A stretch of DNA of 64,000 nt from Streptomyces sp. AC555_RSS877 (lineage in GTDB: Bacteria; Actinomycetota; Actinomycetes; Streptomycetales; Streptomycetaceae): assembly GCF_019049245.1 (NCBI RefSeq), contig NZ_JAGMUK010000079.1, positions 207,489 through 271,488 of the forward strand, read 5' to 3'. The notes below the pieces were generated by a model that ran no database searches, was not told the origin of the DNA, and saw nothing but the letters and a program-made list of their open reading frames with translations. How positions within the stretch are numbered: the stretch's first letter is position 1; every line of letters starts with the position of its first letter. A program made the position numbers and the translations under genes. Shown here piece by piece: positions 56,880 through 64,000 of the stretch.

Positions 56880-58124
56880 CTACTTCGTTACAAGACGCCC
56901 AAGGGGCGCCTCCTGAAGGGGCACAGGACGCAGTACGGCGGGGGCCGGAGGGTCCGCTTCCGACGGCTCGCCGGACGCCGCGGAGAACCCCTCCGACGTC
57001 GCCTCCGAAGCCGTACCGTCCCGGACCGGACCCTCCGCCCCCGTGCCCCCCATACCCCCCGAGCCCTCCGCTCCCCCCGTCGCCCCCATGTCCCCCTCGT
57101 CCCCCGAGGGCGCCGCCACCCGCGCCACCCCGCACGGTGCCTCGGCCGTCGCGTACGGCAGGTGGAGCACCCCGTCCCCGGTCCAGAGACCCGCGCCCGC
57201 CAGCCACCCCTGGGGCGGCGGCAGGTGGTACATCCGGCGCTGCGCGGGCCTCCACACCCCGACCCAGCTGCCGACCGGGCCGTCGACCCGCAACGCCACC
57301 GCGCAGCTCTCCGGCATCAGCACCTGCCCGGGCTGGATGGCGAACGGCGTGACCGTGCAGTCGGGCACCCGCAGGCACTCCGGAAAGCGCACCGGCAGGG
57401 TGCTGCCCAGGACCCCCCAGCCCAGCCGGCCCTGCCCCGGCGACGGCGCGTCCGAGCGGATCAGCAGCAGTCCGCTGTCCGGGTCGGCGAGCAGCAGCCG
57501 GTCGTCGCTGTCCGCCGCGATCTGGAGCAGCGGCGAGACCTCGCCGCCGCGCTCCAGGTCGACCACGACGGCCTTCGTACGGCCGTCGGCCTCCCGGTCC
57601 AGGGCCAGCATCCGACCGGCGTGGTCCAGCCACGCCCCGCCCGAGCAACGCCCCGGGACCTCCGCGAGGTGCTCCGGCCCGAAGGCGCCGCCCGCCACCT
57701 GCCACACCGCGCTGGAGCTCCGGCCCACGGCGACGGCGTACGCCTTCTCGCCACCCGGCGCCGGCGGCAGCAGCCGCAGCCGGGTGCCCTCGTCGGGGCA
57801 CTCGACCGCGCCCAGCGGCAGCTCGCCGGTGTCGGGGCCGGTCGGATAGAGGAGCGAGAAGGTGTGCCGTCCGCCCGCGAGCCGCCGGATGAGGACGCGT
57901 CCGTCGCCCATCGGCTGGACCTCGGTCCCGGGCTCCTCCGGCTGGTTGCCCGGCAGCGGCACCGCGTACGGCTCGGGGCCGTCCAGCGTCCAGCGCTCCG
58001 GGAACCAGGAGTCGCCGTCCTGCGTGAGACGGGCGGCATAGGCACCGTCCGCCGTGATGGCGCACTCCGGCCGCGTGGCACCATCCGCGTCTTCCGCCGG
58101 GGGCTCGATCGCACAGGCCGTCAT
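56880..58124 (-). CDS. Hypothetical protein, beta-propeller-like
   Basis: This 414-residue soluble protein has many short strand-turn blocks (GDSWFPERWTLDGPEPYAV, GRVLIRRLAGGRHTFSLLY, GGAWLDHAGRMLALDREADGRTKAVVVDL, DDRLLLADPDSGLLLIRSDAP) of the kind seen in beta-propellers. A Gly/Ser/Glu-rich, disordered C-terminal 70 residues (GDMGATGGAEGSGGMGG) follow. I recognise no enzyme motif. GGAGGTGACC precedes ATG 58124. It is divergent from Nif3 across a 187-nt promoter region without visible palindromes. Confidence 0.8.
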   Translation of the reverse strand: MTACAIEPPAEDADGATRPECAITADGAYAARLTQDGDSWFPERWTLDGPEPYAVPLPGNQPEEPGTEVQPMGDGRVLIRRLAGGRHTFSLLYPTGPDTGELPLGAVECPDEGTRLRLLPPAPGGEKAYAVAVGRSSSAVWQVAGGAFGPEHLAEVPGRCSGGAWLDHAGRMLALDREADGRTKAVVVDLERGGEVSPLLQIAADSDDRLLLADPDSGLLLIRSDAPSPGQGRLGWGVLGSTLPVRFPECLRVPDCTVTPFAIQPGQVLMPESCAVALRVDGPVGSWVGVWRPAQRRMYHLPPPQGWLAGAGLWTGDGVLHLPYATAEAPCGVARVAAPSGDEGDMGATGGAEGSGGMGGTGAEGPVRDGTASEATSEGFSAASGEPSEADPPAPAVLRPVPLQEAPLGRLVTK

Positions 58125-58311
58125 CGTCTGGTCACCTCCGGCCACGAAGCTAGTTTTCGTACGCACACACGGGGGACCGGCGAGCCGTCACTTCACACAA
58201 AGGTGTGGCCCAGGAACGATTCGCCTGAGGAACCCGGGGCGACTGTGCTGAGCGGGGGGACCGGCGGCGGCGCCGGTTCAGTGGCGGAGAACAGACAGGT
58301 AGCCTTTCCTC

Positions 58312-59178
58312 GTGCCCCGTCTGTCTGAAGTCATCACCGCGCTGGAGAACCTGTGGCCCGCCGCGCGGGCCGAGTCCTGGGACGCGGTCGGCACCGTCGT
58401 GGGCGACCCCGACCAGGAGGTCACGCGGGTCCTGTTCGCCGTCGACCCGGTCCAGGAGATCGTCGACGAGGCGGTGAAGCTGGGCGCCGGCCTGCTGGTC
58501 ACCCACCACCCCCTCTACCTGCGCGGTACGACCACGGTCGCGGCCTCCACCTTCAAGGGCCGCGTGGTGCACACGCTGATCAAGAACGACATCGCGCTGC
58601 ACGTCGCCCACACCAACGCGGACAAGGCGGACCCGGGCGTCTCCGACGCCCTCGCCGGCGCGCTCGACCTTCGCGTCGTACGCCCCCTGGTGCCGGACCC
58701 GACCGATCCGTCCGGCCGCCGAGGCCTGGGCCGCATCTGCGAGCTGGACCACCCGCTGTCCTTGAGGGACTTCGCCGCCCGCGCCGCCGAGCGACTGCCC
58801 GCCACCGCGCAAGGCATCCGGGTGGCGGGCGACCCCGAGGCCGTGGTGCGCACGGTCGCCGTGAGCGGCGGCTCGGGCGACAGCCTGTTCGACGACGTCC
58901 GCGCGGCCGGCGTCGACGCCTTCCTCACCGCGGACCTGCGCCACCACCCGGCGTCGGAGTTCGTGGCAGGGCACACCCACAGTCCCCTCGCGCTGCTCGA
59001 CGCGGCACACTGGGCCACAGAGTGGCCCTGGTGCGAGCTGGCCGCCACGCAGCTCGACGAGATCTCCGACCGCAACGGATGGGGCCTTCGCGTCCACGTC
59101 TCCAAGACGGTCACCGACCCTTGGACCGCCCACGCGGCGTCCGTCACCACCAATGAAAACCTGGGAGCCCCCAACTGA
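58312..59178 (+). CDS. Nif3-like dinuclear metal centre protein
   Basis: This 288-residue member of the NIF3/YbgI/DUF34 family forms hexameric rings with a dinuclear metal site. Conserved pieces are WDAVGTVVGDPDQEV near residue 24, LLVTHHPLYLRGTT (HH metal ligands) near residue 62, AHTNADKA near 98, and GHTHSPLALLDAAHWATEWP near 219-240 (final His/Glu ligands). The cytosolic role is unsettled; GTP cyclohydrolase-like and metal-insertion roles have been proposed for the family. It is the first gene of a run with the zinc-ribbon protein and RNase H/phosphatase. Confidence 0.95.
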   Translation: MPRLSEVITALENLWPAARAESWDAVGTVVGDPDQEVTRVLFAVDPVQEIVDEAVKLGAGLLVTHHPLYLRGTTTVAASTFKGRVVHTLIKNDIALHVAHTNADKADPGVSDALAGALDLRVVRPLVPDPTDPSGRRGLGRICELDHPLSLRDFAARAAERLPATAQGIRVAGDPEAVVRTVAVSGGSGDSLFDDVRAAGVDAFLTADLRHHPASEFVAGHTHSPLALLDAAHWATEWPWCELAATQLDEISDRNGWGLRVHVSKTVTDPWTAHAASVTTNENLGAPN

Positions 59179-59918
59179 ACGCCGAGCCCGCCGACCAGAT
59201 CCGCCTTCTCGACGTCCAGGACCTCGACGTCCGTCTCCAGCAGCTCGCGCACAAGCGCAGGTCGCTGCCCGAGCACGCCGAGATCGAGGCGCTGACCAAG
59301 GACCTGACCCAGCTGCGCGACCTCCTCGTGGCCGCGCAGACCGAGGAGAGCGACACCGCCCGCGAGCAGATCAAGGCCGAGCAGGACGTGGACCAGGTGC
59401 GCCAGCGCGCCGCCCGCGACCAGCAGCGCCTCGACTCCGGCGCGGCCACCTCCCCCAAGGACCTGGAGAACCTGCAGCGCGAGATCGCCTCCCTCGCCAA
59501 GCGGCAGGGCGACCTGGAGGACGTCGTCCTCGAGATCATGGAGCGCCGCGAGTCCGCGCAGGAGCGGGCCGCCGAGCTGACCGAGCGGGTCGCGTCCGTC
59601 GAGTCGAAGATCGAGGACGCGACGGCCCGCCGGGACGCCGCCTTCGAGTCCCTCGACGGCGAGGCGGCGACGGCGACGAAGGAGCGCGAGGTCATCGCCG
59701 GCACGATCCCCGCGGACCTGCTCAAGCTCTACGACAAGCTGCGCGCCCAGCAGGGCGGCGTCGGCGCGGCCAAGCTCTACCAGCGCACCTGCCAGGGCTG
59801 CCGCCAGGAGCTCGCGATCACCGACTTCAACGAGGTCCGCGCGGCGGCGCCCGACACGGTCGTCCGCTGCGAGAACTGCCGCCGCATCCTGGTGCGTACG
59901 TCCGAGTCGGGTCTCTAG
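59175..59918 (+). CDS. Coiled-coil C4 zinc-ribbon protein (probable CTG start)
   Basis: This 247-residue protein has a long antiparallel coiled coil (residues 5-190: LQQLAHKRRSL, DLTQLRDLLVAAQTEES, DLENLQREIASLAKRQGDLEDVV). A C-terminal C4 zinc ribbon follows (CQGCRQEL ... CENCRRIL). Similar proteins couple to Nif3 and are thought to bind nucleic acid or ribosomes. The frame is closed at 59154 and has no ATG/GTG/TTG before 59328, so the start must be CTG 59175, overlapping the Nif3 stop (CTGA) with GGGAG 7 nt upstream. Starting at 59328 would delete 51 conserved-looking residues. Confidence 0.9.
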   Translation: MNAEPADQIRLLDVQDLDVRLQQLAHKRRSLPEHAEIEALTKDLTQLRDLLVAAQTEESDTAREQIKAEQDVDQVRQRAARDQQRLDSGAATSPKDLENLQREIASLAKRQGDLEDVVLEIMERRESAQERAAELTERVASVESKIEDATARRDAAFESLDGEAATATKEREVIAGTIPADLLKLYDKLRAQQGGVGAAKLYQRTCQGCRQELAITDFNEVRAAAPDTVVRCENCRRILVRTSESGL

Positions 59919-59949
59919 GACCACGGTGATCCGGTAAGGGGCTTGGGAC

Positions 59950-61548
59950 GTGCGGGAGTTCATCGTCGAGGCCGACGGCGGGTCACGGGGCAACCCGGGG
60001 CCCGCGGGCTACGGATCCGTGGTGATCGACGCGGCGACGGGGGAGACCCTTGCCGAGGCGGCCGAGTACATCGGCGTCACCACGAACAACGTGGCCGAGT
60101 ACCGGGGGCTGGTGGCCGGCCTGCGCGCCGCGCACGGACTCGACCCCACGGCCAAGGTCCACGTCCGCATGGACTCCAAGCTCGTCGTCGAGCAGATGTC
60201 GGGCCGCTGGAAGATCAAGCACCCCGACATGAAGCCACTCGCGGCGGAGGCGGCGCGGGTCCTTCCGGCCTCCCAGGTGACGTACGAGTGGATCCCCCGC
60301 GAGCAGAACAAGCACGCGGACCGGCTGGCCAACGAGGCGATGGACGCGGGCAAGCGGGGCGAGCAGTGGGTGGCGTCGGCATCCACGGCGGAGCTGGACG
60401 CGGCCGATGCGCGCTCGGCCGCGGCTCACCGGGCAGCGGCTCGCCCGGCGGTCCTTGAGCCGTCCGAGCCGTCCGGGCCGCCCGGAGACGCGGCTGCGGG
60501 CGCGGCGCGTGCGCGTGCCGCGATGGCCGGCGCGTCCTCTCCGGCCGGGCCTCCTCCCTTCGCCGCCGCTGCCTCGTCACCCGTCCTGTCCTCCCGCCGC
60601 GGAGCGGCGGACTCACCCGGCCGCGGAGCCGCGAAGGCCGAGGGTGACGCAGACGCCGATGTGCGGGGCGGGGGTGTGGCGGTAGGTGGCGGTGGCGTGA
60701 CGGTCGACGGTCGGACGGAGGTAGCCGACGGCGGTGTCGAGGCCGGCGGCCGGCCTGCGGCAGCTGCGGACGTGTCATCTTCGGCCGAGCGTCCTCCCCT
60801 CGCCACCGCCCTGTCCTCCAGCCGCGGAGCAGCGGAGTCACCCGGCGGTGGAGCCGCGAAGGCCGGTGCCGATGTGCGGGCCGCGCAGGTCGTGGCCTCG
60901 CCCGGGTGGGGTGCGGCCGACATGGGGGCGCCTGCCACCTTCGTGCTGCTCCGGCACGGGGAGACGCCGCTCACGCCTCAGAAGCGGTTCTCCGGGAGCG
61001 GCGGGAGCGACCCCTCCCTCTCCGACATCGGGCGGGACCAGGCGGAGCGGGTCGCCGCGGCGCTCGCCCGGCGCGGCACCATCCAGGACATCGTCGCCTC
61101 GCCCCTCGCCCGCACCCGCGAGACCGCCGCAGCCGTCGCCGCCCGCCTCGGTCTCGAGGTGAGCGTCGACGAGGGCCTGCGCGAGACCGACTTCGGTTCC
61201 TGGGAGGGCCTGACCTTCGGAGAGGTCCGCGAGCGCTTCCCGGACGACCTGAACAAATGGCTGGCCGACCCGGAGGCCGAACCCACCGGCGGCGGCGAGA
61301 GCTTCGCGGCCACCGCCACCCGGATCGCCGCCACCCGCGACAAGCTGGTCGCGGCGTACGCGGGCCGCACGGTCCTGCTCGTCACCCACGTCACGCCGAT
61401 CAAGACGTTCGTACGACTCGCCCTCGGCGCCCCGCCCGAGTCCCTCTTCCGCATGGAACTCTCGGCGGCCTCCCTGTCGGCGGTGGCGTACTACGCGGAC
61501 GGCAACGCCAGCGTCCGGCTCCTCAACGACACGTCCCACCTGCGCTGA
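59950..61548 (+). CDS. Bifunctional RNase H / acid phosphatase (CobC-like)
   Basis: This 532-residue protein has an RNase HI domain at 1-140 with Asp in VEADGGSRGNPGPAGYG, Glu in NVAEYRGLVAG, Asp in RMDSKLVVEQ and Asp in KHADRLANEA. A Gly/Ala/Ser linker spans 145-320, and a histidine phosphatase domain spans 325-532 (VLLRHGETPLT, RETDFGSWEGL, VTHVTPIK). It is the homologue of Rv2228c, where the phosphatase half dephosphorylates alpha-ribazole-phosphate in cobalamin assembly. The linker is much longer than usual and contains an internal duplication. GTG 59950 starts 31 nt after the zinc-ribbon gene. Confidence 0.93.
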   Translation: MREFIVEADGGSRGNPGPAGYGSVVIDAATGETLAEAAEYIGVTTNNVAEYRGLVAGLRAAHGLDPTAKVHVRMDSKLVVEQMSGRWKIKHPDMKPLAAEAARVLPASQVTYEWIPREQNKHADRLANEAMDAGKRGEQWVASASTAELDAADARSAAAHRAAARPAVLEPSEPSGPPGDAAAGAARARAAMAGASSPAGPPPFAAAASSPVLSSRRGAADSPGRGAAKAEGDADADVRGGGVAVGGGGVTVDGRTEVADGGVEAGGRPAAAADVSSSAERPPLATALSSSRGAAESPGGGAAKAGADVRAAQVVASPGWGAADMGAPATFVLLRHGETPLTPQKRFSGSGGSDPSLSDIGRDQAERVAAALARRGTIQDIVASPLARTRETAAAVAARLGLEVSVDEGLRETDFGSWEGLTFGEVRERFPDDLNKWLADPEAEPTGGGESFAATATRIAATRDKLVAAYAGRTVLLVTHVTPIKTFVRLALGAPPESLFRMELSAASLSAVAYYADGNASVRLLNDTSHLR

Positions 61549-62158
61549 GCCCGGCGGCCCCACGGGCCAGCTCCTCGATCCGCCCCCAGTCCCGCGCCGC
61601 CACAGCGTCCGCCGGAAGCATCCAACTCCCGCCCACACAGCCGACGTTGGGCAACGACAGATACTCCGGCGCCGACTCGATCCCGATTCCGCCGGTCGGA
61701 CAGAACCGCGCCTGCGGCAAGGGCCCCGCCAGCGACCGCAGATAGGCCGTACCGCCCGCCGCCTGCGCCGGGAAGAACTTCATCTCCCGCACCCCGCGCT
61801 CCAACAGCGCGACCACCTCGGACGTCGTCGACACCCCCGGCAGGAACGGCACCCCGGACGCCCGCATCGCCTCCAGCAGTACGTCCGTCCAGCCCGGGCT
61901 CACCAGAAAACGCGCCCCGGCCCCCACCGCCCGCGTGACCTGCGCCGGCGTCAGCACGGTGCCCGCGCCGACCACCGCCCCGGGCACGTCCCCGGCGATC
62001 GCCCGGATCGCGTCGAGCGCGGCGGGCGTCCGCAGCGTCACCTCGATCGCGGGCAGCCCCCCGGCGACCAGCGCCCGGGCGAGCGGCACGGCGTCGGAGG
62101 CGTCGTCGATGACGACGACGGGCACGACGGGCGCGAGGTCCAGGAGTGACGGGGCCAT
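61523..62158 (-). CDS. eda: KDPG/4-hydroxy-2-oxoglutarate aldolase
   Basis: This 211-residue class I aldolase has catalytic Glu in AIEVTLRTP near residue 38, GAGTVLTPAQ near 64, the Schiff-base Lys in REMKFFPAQAAGG near 129, and the phosphate-binding FCPTGGIG near 150. It cleaves KDPG to pyruvate and glyceraldehyde-3-phosphate in the Entner-Doudoroff route or sugar-acid catabolism; no ED dehydratase is nearby, so use in sugar-acid breakdown is as likely. Its 3' end overlaps that of the RNase H gene by 26 nt, tail to tail. Confidence 0.93.
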   Translation of the reverse strand: MAPSLLDLAPVVPVVVIDDASDAVPLARALVAGGLPAIEVTLRTPAALDAIRAIAGDVPGAVVGAGTVLTPAQVTRAVGAGARFLVSPGWTDVLLEAMRASGVPFLPGVSTTSEVVALLERGVREMKFFPAQAAGGTAYLRSLAGPLPQARFCPTGGIGIESAPEYLSLPNVGCVGGSWMLPADAVAARDWGRIEELARGAAGLSAGGTCR

Positions 62159-62180
62159 GGCGTCATCCTGCCCTCGGCAT

Positions 62181-62212
62181 GCAGCATGCGCAAAGGTCGT
62201 TGCGCATGCTGC
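62181..62212. promoter_or_regulatory. 13-bp perfect palindrome upstream of eda
   Basis: GCAGCATGCGCAA and its complement are spaced by AGGTCG, 22 nt before the aldolase start. The TTGCGCA half-site resembles Lrp/AsnC or GntR-type operators. It likely represses eda until a sugar acid is present. A (GGCTGT)n short repeat lies beyond it at about 62219-62245. Confidence 0.7.
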
Positions 62213-62260
62213 AATGGGTGGCTGTGGCTGTGGCTGTGGCTTGGCAGTTGGGCTGGCAGC

Positions 62261-63064
62261 TCAGTGGACCTCGTCCACCAGCACATCGAGCGCCCAAGCC
62301 GTCGTCCCCGTCCCCGTCCCCGCTTTCGCCTTCGCGGGCGCTTCCGCCTCCACCACGTACCCGAGGTCCCGAAGCACCGTCACCAGCTCCGCCGGATCCC
62401 TGGGCGCGATCCCGGCCGACAGCAGACTCCGGACGATCCGCCCCTTCGTCGCCTTGTTGAAGTGGCTGACGACCTTCCGGGTCGGCGCGTGCAGCACCCG
62501 TACCGTCGCCGTCCGCCCGGCGACCTCACCCTTCGGCTTCCACGCGGCCGCGTACGCCGAGGACCGCAGGTCCAGCACCAGCCCGGCCCCGGCCACCTCC
62601 GGAAGCGCGGACGCCATCGCCGTGCGCCAGTGCGCGCCCAGCGCCCCGGTCCCGGGCAGCTTCACGCCCATCGAGCACCGGTAGGAGGGGATGCGGTCGG
62701 TCACCCGGACCGCGCCCCACAGCCCGGAGAAGACGAGCAGCGACCGGGCGGCGCGCCTCTTGGCGGCGGCGTCCAGGGACGCCAGGCCGAGGGCGTCGTA
62801 CAGCACACCCGTGTAGATCTCCCCGGCGGGCCGCGCCCCCGCCGTCCGCAGCTCCGCGTTCTTCGCGACCTCGCCCTTCAGCCCTTCGCTCAGTCCGAGC
62901 ACGTCGCGCGCCTTGTCCTCGTCACCCACGCACAGCTCGACCAGCTCGTCCAGTACGGCCTCACGGGCGGCGGTGAGCCCCGGCAGCGACAGCGACTCCA
63001 ACTTCAGCGGGGCGCCGCGGCCGGAAGAGGCCTTGCCTTCGGAGGGCGGCAGCAGGACAAGCAC
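62261..63064 (-). CDS. yaaA: Peroxide stress protein YaaA (UPF0246)
   Basis: This 267-residue DUF328 protein has LVLLPPSEGKAS at the N-terminus, LYTGV-like IYTGVLYDALGLASLD near residue 82, LLVFSGLWGAVRVTDRIPSYRCSMGVKLPG near 112-140, and VVSHFNKATKGRIVRSLL near 203. E. coli YaaA limits intracellular iron during H2O2 stress, protecting DNA. AAGGAGATCG precedes GTG 63064. It is monocistronic. Confidence 0.92.
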   Translation of the reverse strand: MLVLLPPSEGKASSGRGAPLKLESLSLPGLTAAREAVLDELVELCVGDEDKARDVLGLSEGLKGEVAKNAELRTAGARPAGEIYTGVLYDALGLASLDAAAKRRAARSLLVFSGLWGAVRVTDRIPSYRCSMGVKLPGTGALGAHWRTAMASALPEVAGAGLVLDLRSSAYAAAWKPKGEVAGRTATVRVLHAPTRKVVSHFNKATKGRIVRSLLSAGIAPRDPAELVTVLRDLGYVVEAEAPAKAKAGTGTGTTAWALDVLVDEVH

Positions 63065-63130
63065 GGGATCGATCTCCTTCGGTTGAGCTCCGCAACAGCG
63101 TACGGCGTGCCCCCGAGCCGCCCCCGCCCG

Positions 63131-63355
63131 TAGGGCCTGCCCGGCGGATCCTCTCGAAGACGCGGGGCTTGGCACGCCCATCTGCCGCGTTGTCGTCAGT
63201 CGCCGACTCCCCCACGCTCGAACAACCTCGCGCGGGGGGACCCCCATCGCGTCGACTCCTTCCTCCGCCTTGCAGCTGCACGCACCAAGCCCCGCTCGCC
63301 TGCGCTTATCAGGCATCGCGGCTTTCCCCCGAGCTGATCCGCCGGACAGGCCCTA
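63131..63355. mobile_element. Complete MITE-like element
   Basis: This 225-bp copy in the same orientation as 31031-31257 has TAGGGCCTG(C)CCGGCGGATC left and its complement right, with a TA at each end. The internal stem sequence differs (ACGCTCGAACAACCTCGCGC in place of the CTCGAG centre), showing independent drift. It separates yaaA from the RNB gene and ends 10 nt before the latter's ATG. Confidence 0.75.
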
Positions 63356-63365
63356 CGCTCGCTGT

Positions 63366-64000
63366 ATGCCCCGCCGCCACATCCGCGTGTCCGGTGCCCC
63401 CGAAGCCCCCCTCCGGGCCGCCCTCACCGCACTGCGTTCAGAACTCGGCGTGCCCGAGAGCTTCCCGCCCGAGGTGCTGGCCGAGGCCGAGCGATCGGCG
63501 AAGGCGCCCGCCCTCCCCGCGTACGACGCCACCGACCTTCCCCTGTTCACCATCGACCCGCCCGCCTCCACCGACCTGGACCAGGCGATGCACCTGTCCC
63601 GGCACGGCACCGGCTACCGCGTCCGGTACGCCATCGCCGATGTCGCCGCCTTCGTCGTGCCCGGCGGGGCCGTGGACACGGAGGCCCACCGTCGGGTGAC
63701 CACGCTCTACTTCCCCGACGGGCGGGTCCCCCTGCATCCGCCCGTGCTCAGCGAGGGCGCCGCCAGCCTCCTCCCCGACCAGGTCCGCCCGGCCGCGCTG
63801 TGGACGATCGACCTCGACGCGGACGGCCGTACGCTCGCCGTCGACGTCCGCCGGGCCCTCGTCCGCAGCCGGGCCAAGCTCGACTACGCGGCCGTACAGA
63901 AGCGGATCGACTCCGGCACCGCCGAGGAGCCGCTGGCGCTGCTCAAGGAGATCGGCGAGCGGCGCGAGGCGCTGGAGGCCGAACGCGGCGGCATCTCACT
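63366..64000 (+). CDS. RNB-domain ribonuclease (RNase II/R family), 3' truncated by window
   Basis: The first 211 codons are present. The N-terminal region PRRHIRVSGAPEAPLRAALTALRSELG precedes the RNB core, with DLPLFTIDPPASTDLDQAMHLSRHGTGYRVRYAIADVAAFV (the four-Asp metal site, residues about 58-100) and TLYFPDGRVPLHPPVLSEGAASLLPDQVRPA near 118. The family degrades RNA 3'-5'. The start ATG 63366 lies 10 nt past a MITE-like element, so its promoter must be inside or upstream of that element. The rest lies beyond the window. Confidence 0.9.
   Translation, partial: MPRRHIRVSGAPEAPLRAALTALRSELGVPESFPPEVLAEAERSAKAPALPAYDATDLPLFTIDPPASTDLDQAMHLSRHGTGYRVRYAIADVAAFVVPGGAVDTEAHRRVTTLYFPDGRVPLHPPVLSEGAASLLPDQVRPAALWTIDLDADGRTLAVDVRRALVRSRAKLDYAAVQKRIDSGTAEEPLALLKEIGERREALEAERGGIS

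Noticed and set aside
1..64000. CRISPR arrays, tRNA or rRNA genes, prophage
   Set aside because: No regularly spaced repeats, cloverleaf-ending CCA sequences, rRNA blocks or phage structural genes were seen.

Overview
The window is a high-GC actinobacterial chromosome segment and almost certainly comes from a Streptomyces. The evidence is very high third-position GC, GTG/TTG starts, GTGA/ATGA start-stop overlaps, long GC-rich hairpin terminators without T tracts, and characteristic families: DUF5336, RNase H/phosphatase fusion, C4 zinc-ribbon protein behind Nif3, and a GT87-PAP2 fusion. I see no rRNA, tRNA, CRISPR array or complete prophage. About 55 genes are supported. The right edge cuts an RNB-domain ribonuclease.

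Layout. 1-12.4 kb: a repeat remnant, DedA, DoxX, an FAD/NAD(P)-binding protein, a PhoD-like phosphatase, a secreted HNH nuclease, a manganese (yybP-ykoY) riboswitch in front of a TMEM165/GDT1 transporter, a HAD phosphatase, a peptidoglycan-binding protein, an MFS exporter with a C-terminal MarR-like domain, and a DHFR-like reductase. 12.5-19.3 kb: two paralogous hypothetical proteins, an FHA protein, an O-methyltransferase behind a palindromic operator, an MHS-type transporter and the GT87-PAP2 membrane protein. 19.3-24.1 kb: divergent CYP125-like P450 and FadA5-like thiolase, a WYL regulator beside RidA, and a secreted lytic transglycosylase.

24.4-30.3 kb is the most interesting block. A cobalamin riboswitch leads a tightly packed minus-strand operon: a secreted, membrane-anchored alpha6/alpha6-barrel protein, a second secreted anchored protein (SCO2322-like), then EcfT, a fused double ATPase EcfA and an S component. 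I read it as a B12-class ECF importer with two dedicated surface proteins, reminiscent of the two domains of animal transcobalamin/intrinsic factor. The riboswitch and operon each carry a copy of a common stem-loop repeat.

30.4-41 kb: a phosphotransferase, lipoprotein, SnoaL-like protein, MBL hydrolase, aldehyde dehydrogenase and 3Fe-4S-type ferredoxin, a decayed TnpB, a TPP riboswitch with no gene behind it, and a KstR-like TetR regulator. The regulator is divergent from a glycosyltransferase/methyltransferase/prenyltransferase-like operon. 41-47.7 kb: a three-gene solute-binding/vWA/membrane cassette, an F420 oxidoreductase, DUF5336 and an amidase. 47.8-53.2 kb: two methyltransferases and two DHA2 exporters. 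53.4-56.5 kb: Hsd4B-like hydratase, Zn-dependent dehydrogenase and SDR. 56.6-64 kb: hypothetical proteins, Nif3, zinc-ribbon protein, RNase H/phosphatase, KDPG aldolase, YaaA and RNB ribonuclease.

Two cis-element systems link distant loci. KstR boxes (TnnAACnnGTTnnA) occur perfectly upstream of kstR and of the hsd4B operon, and with one mismatch between P450 and thiolase. A separate 15-bp palindrome (CTGAYRNNCCRTCAG) precedes the P450, the aldehyde dehydrogenase and the hsd4B operon. This suggests a scattered sterol/lipid side-chain catabolic regulon. A TA-ended MITE-like repeat occurs several times and supplies the stop codons of three flanking genes.
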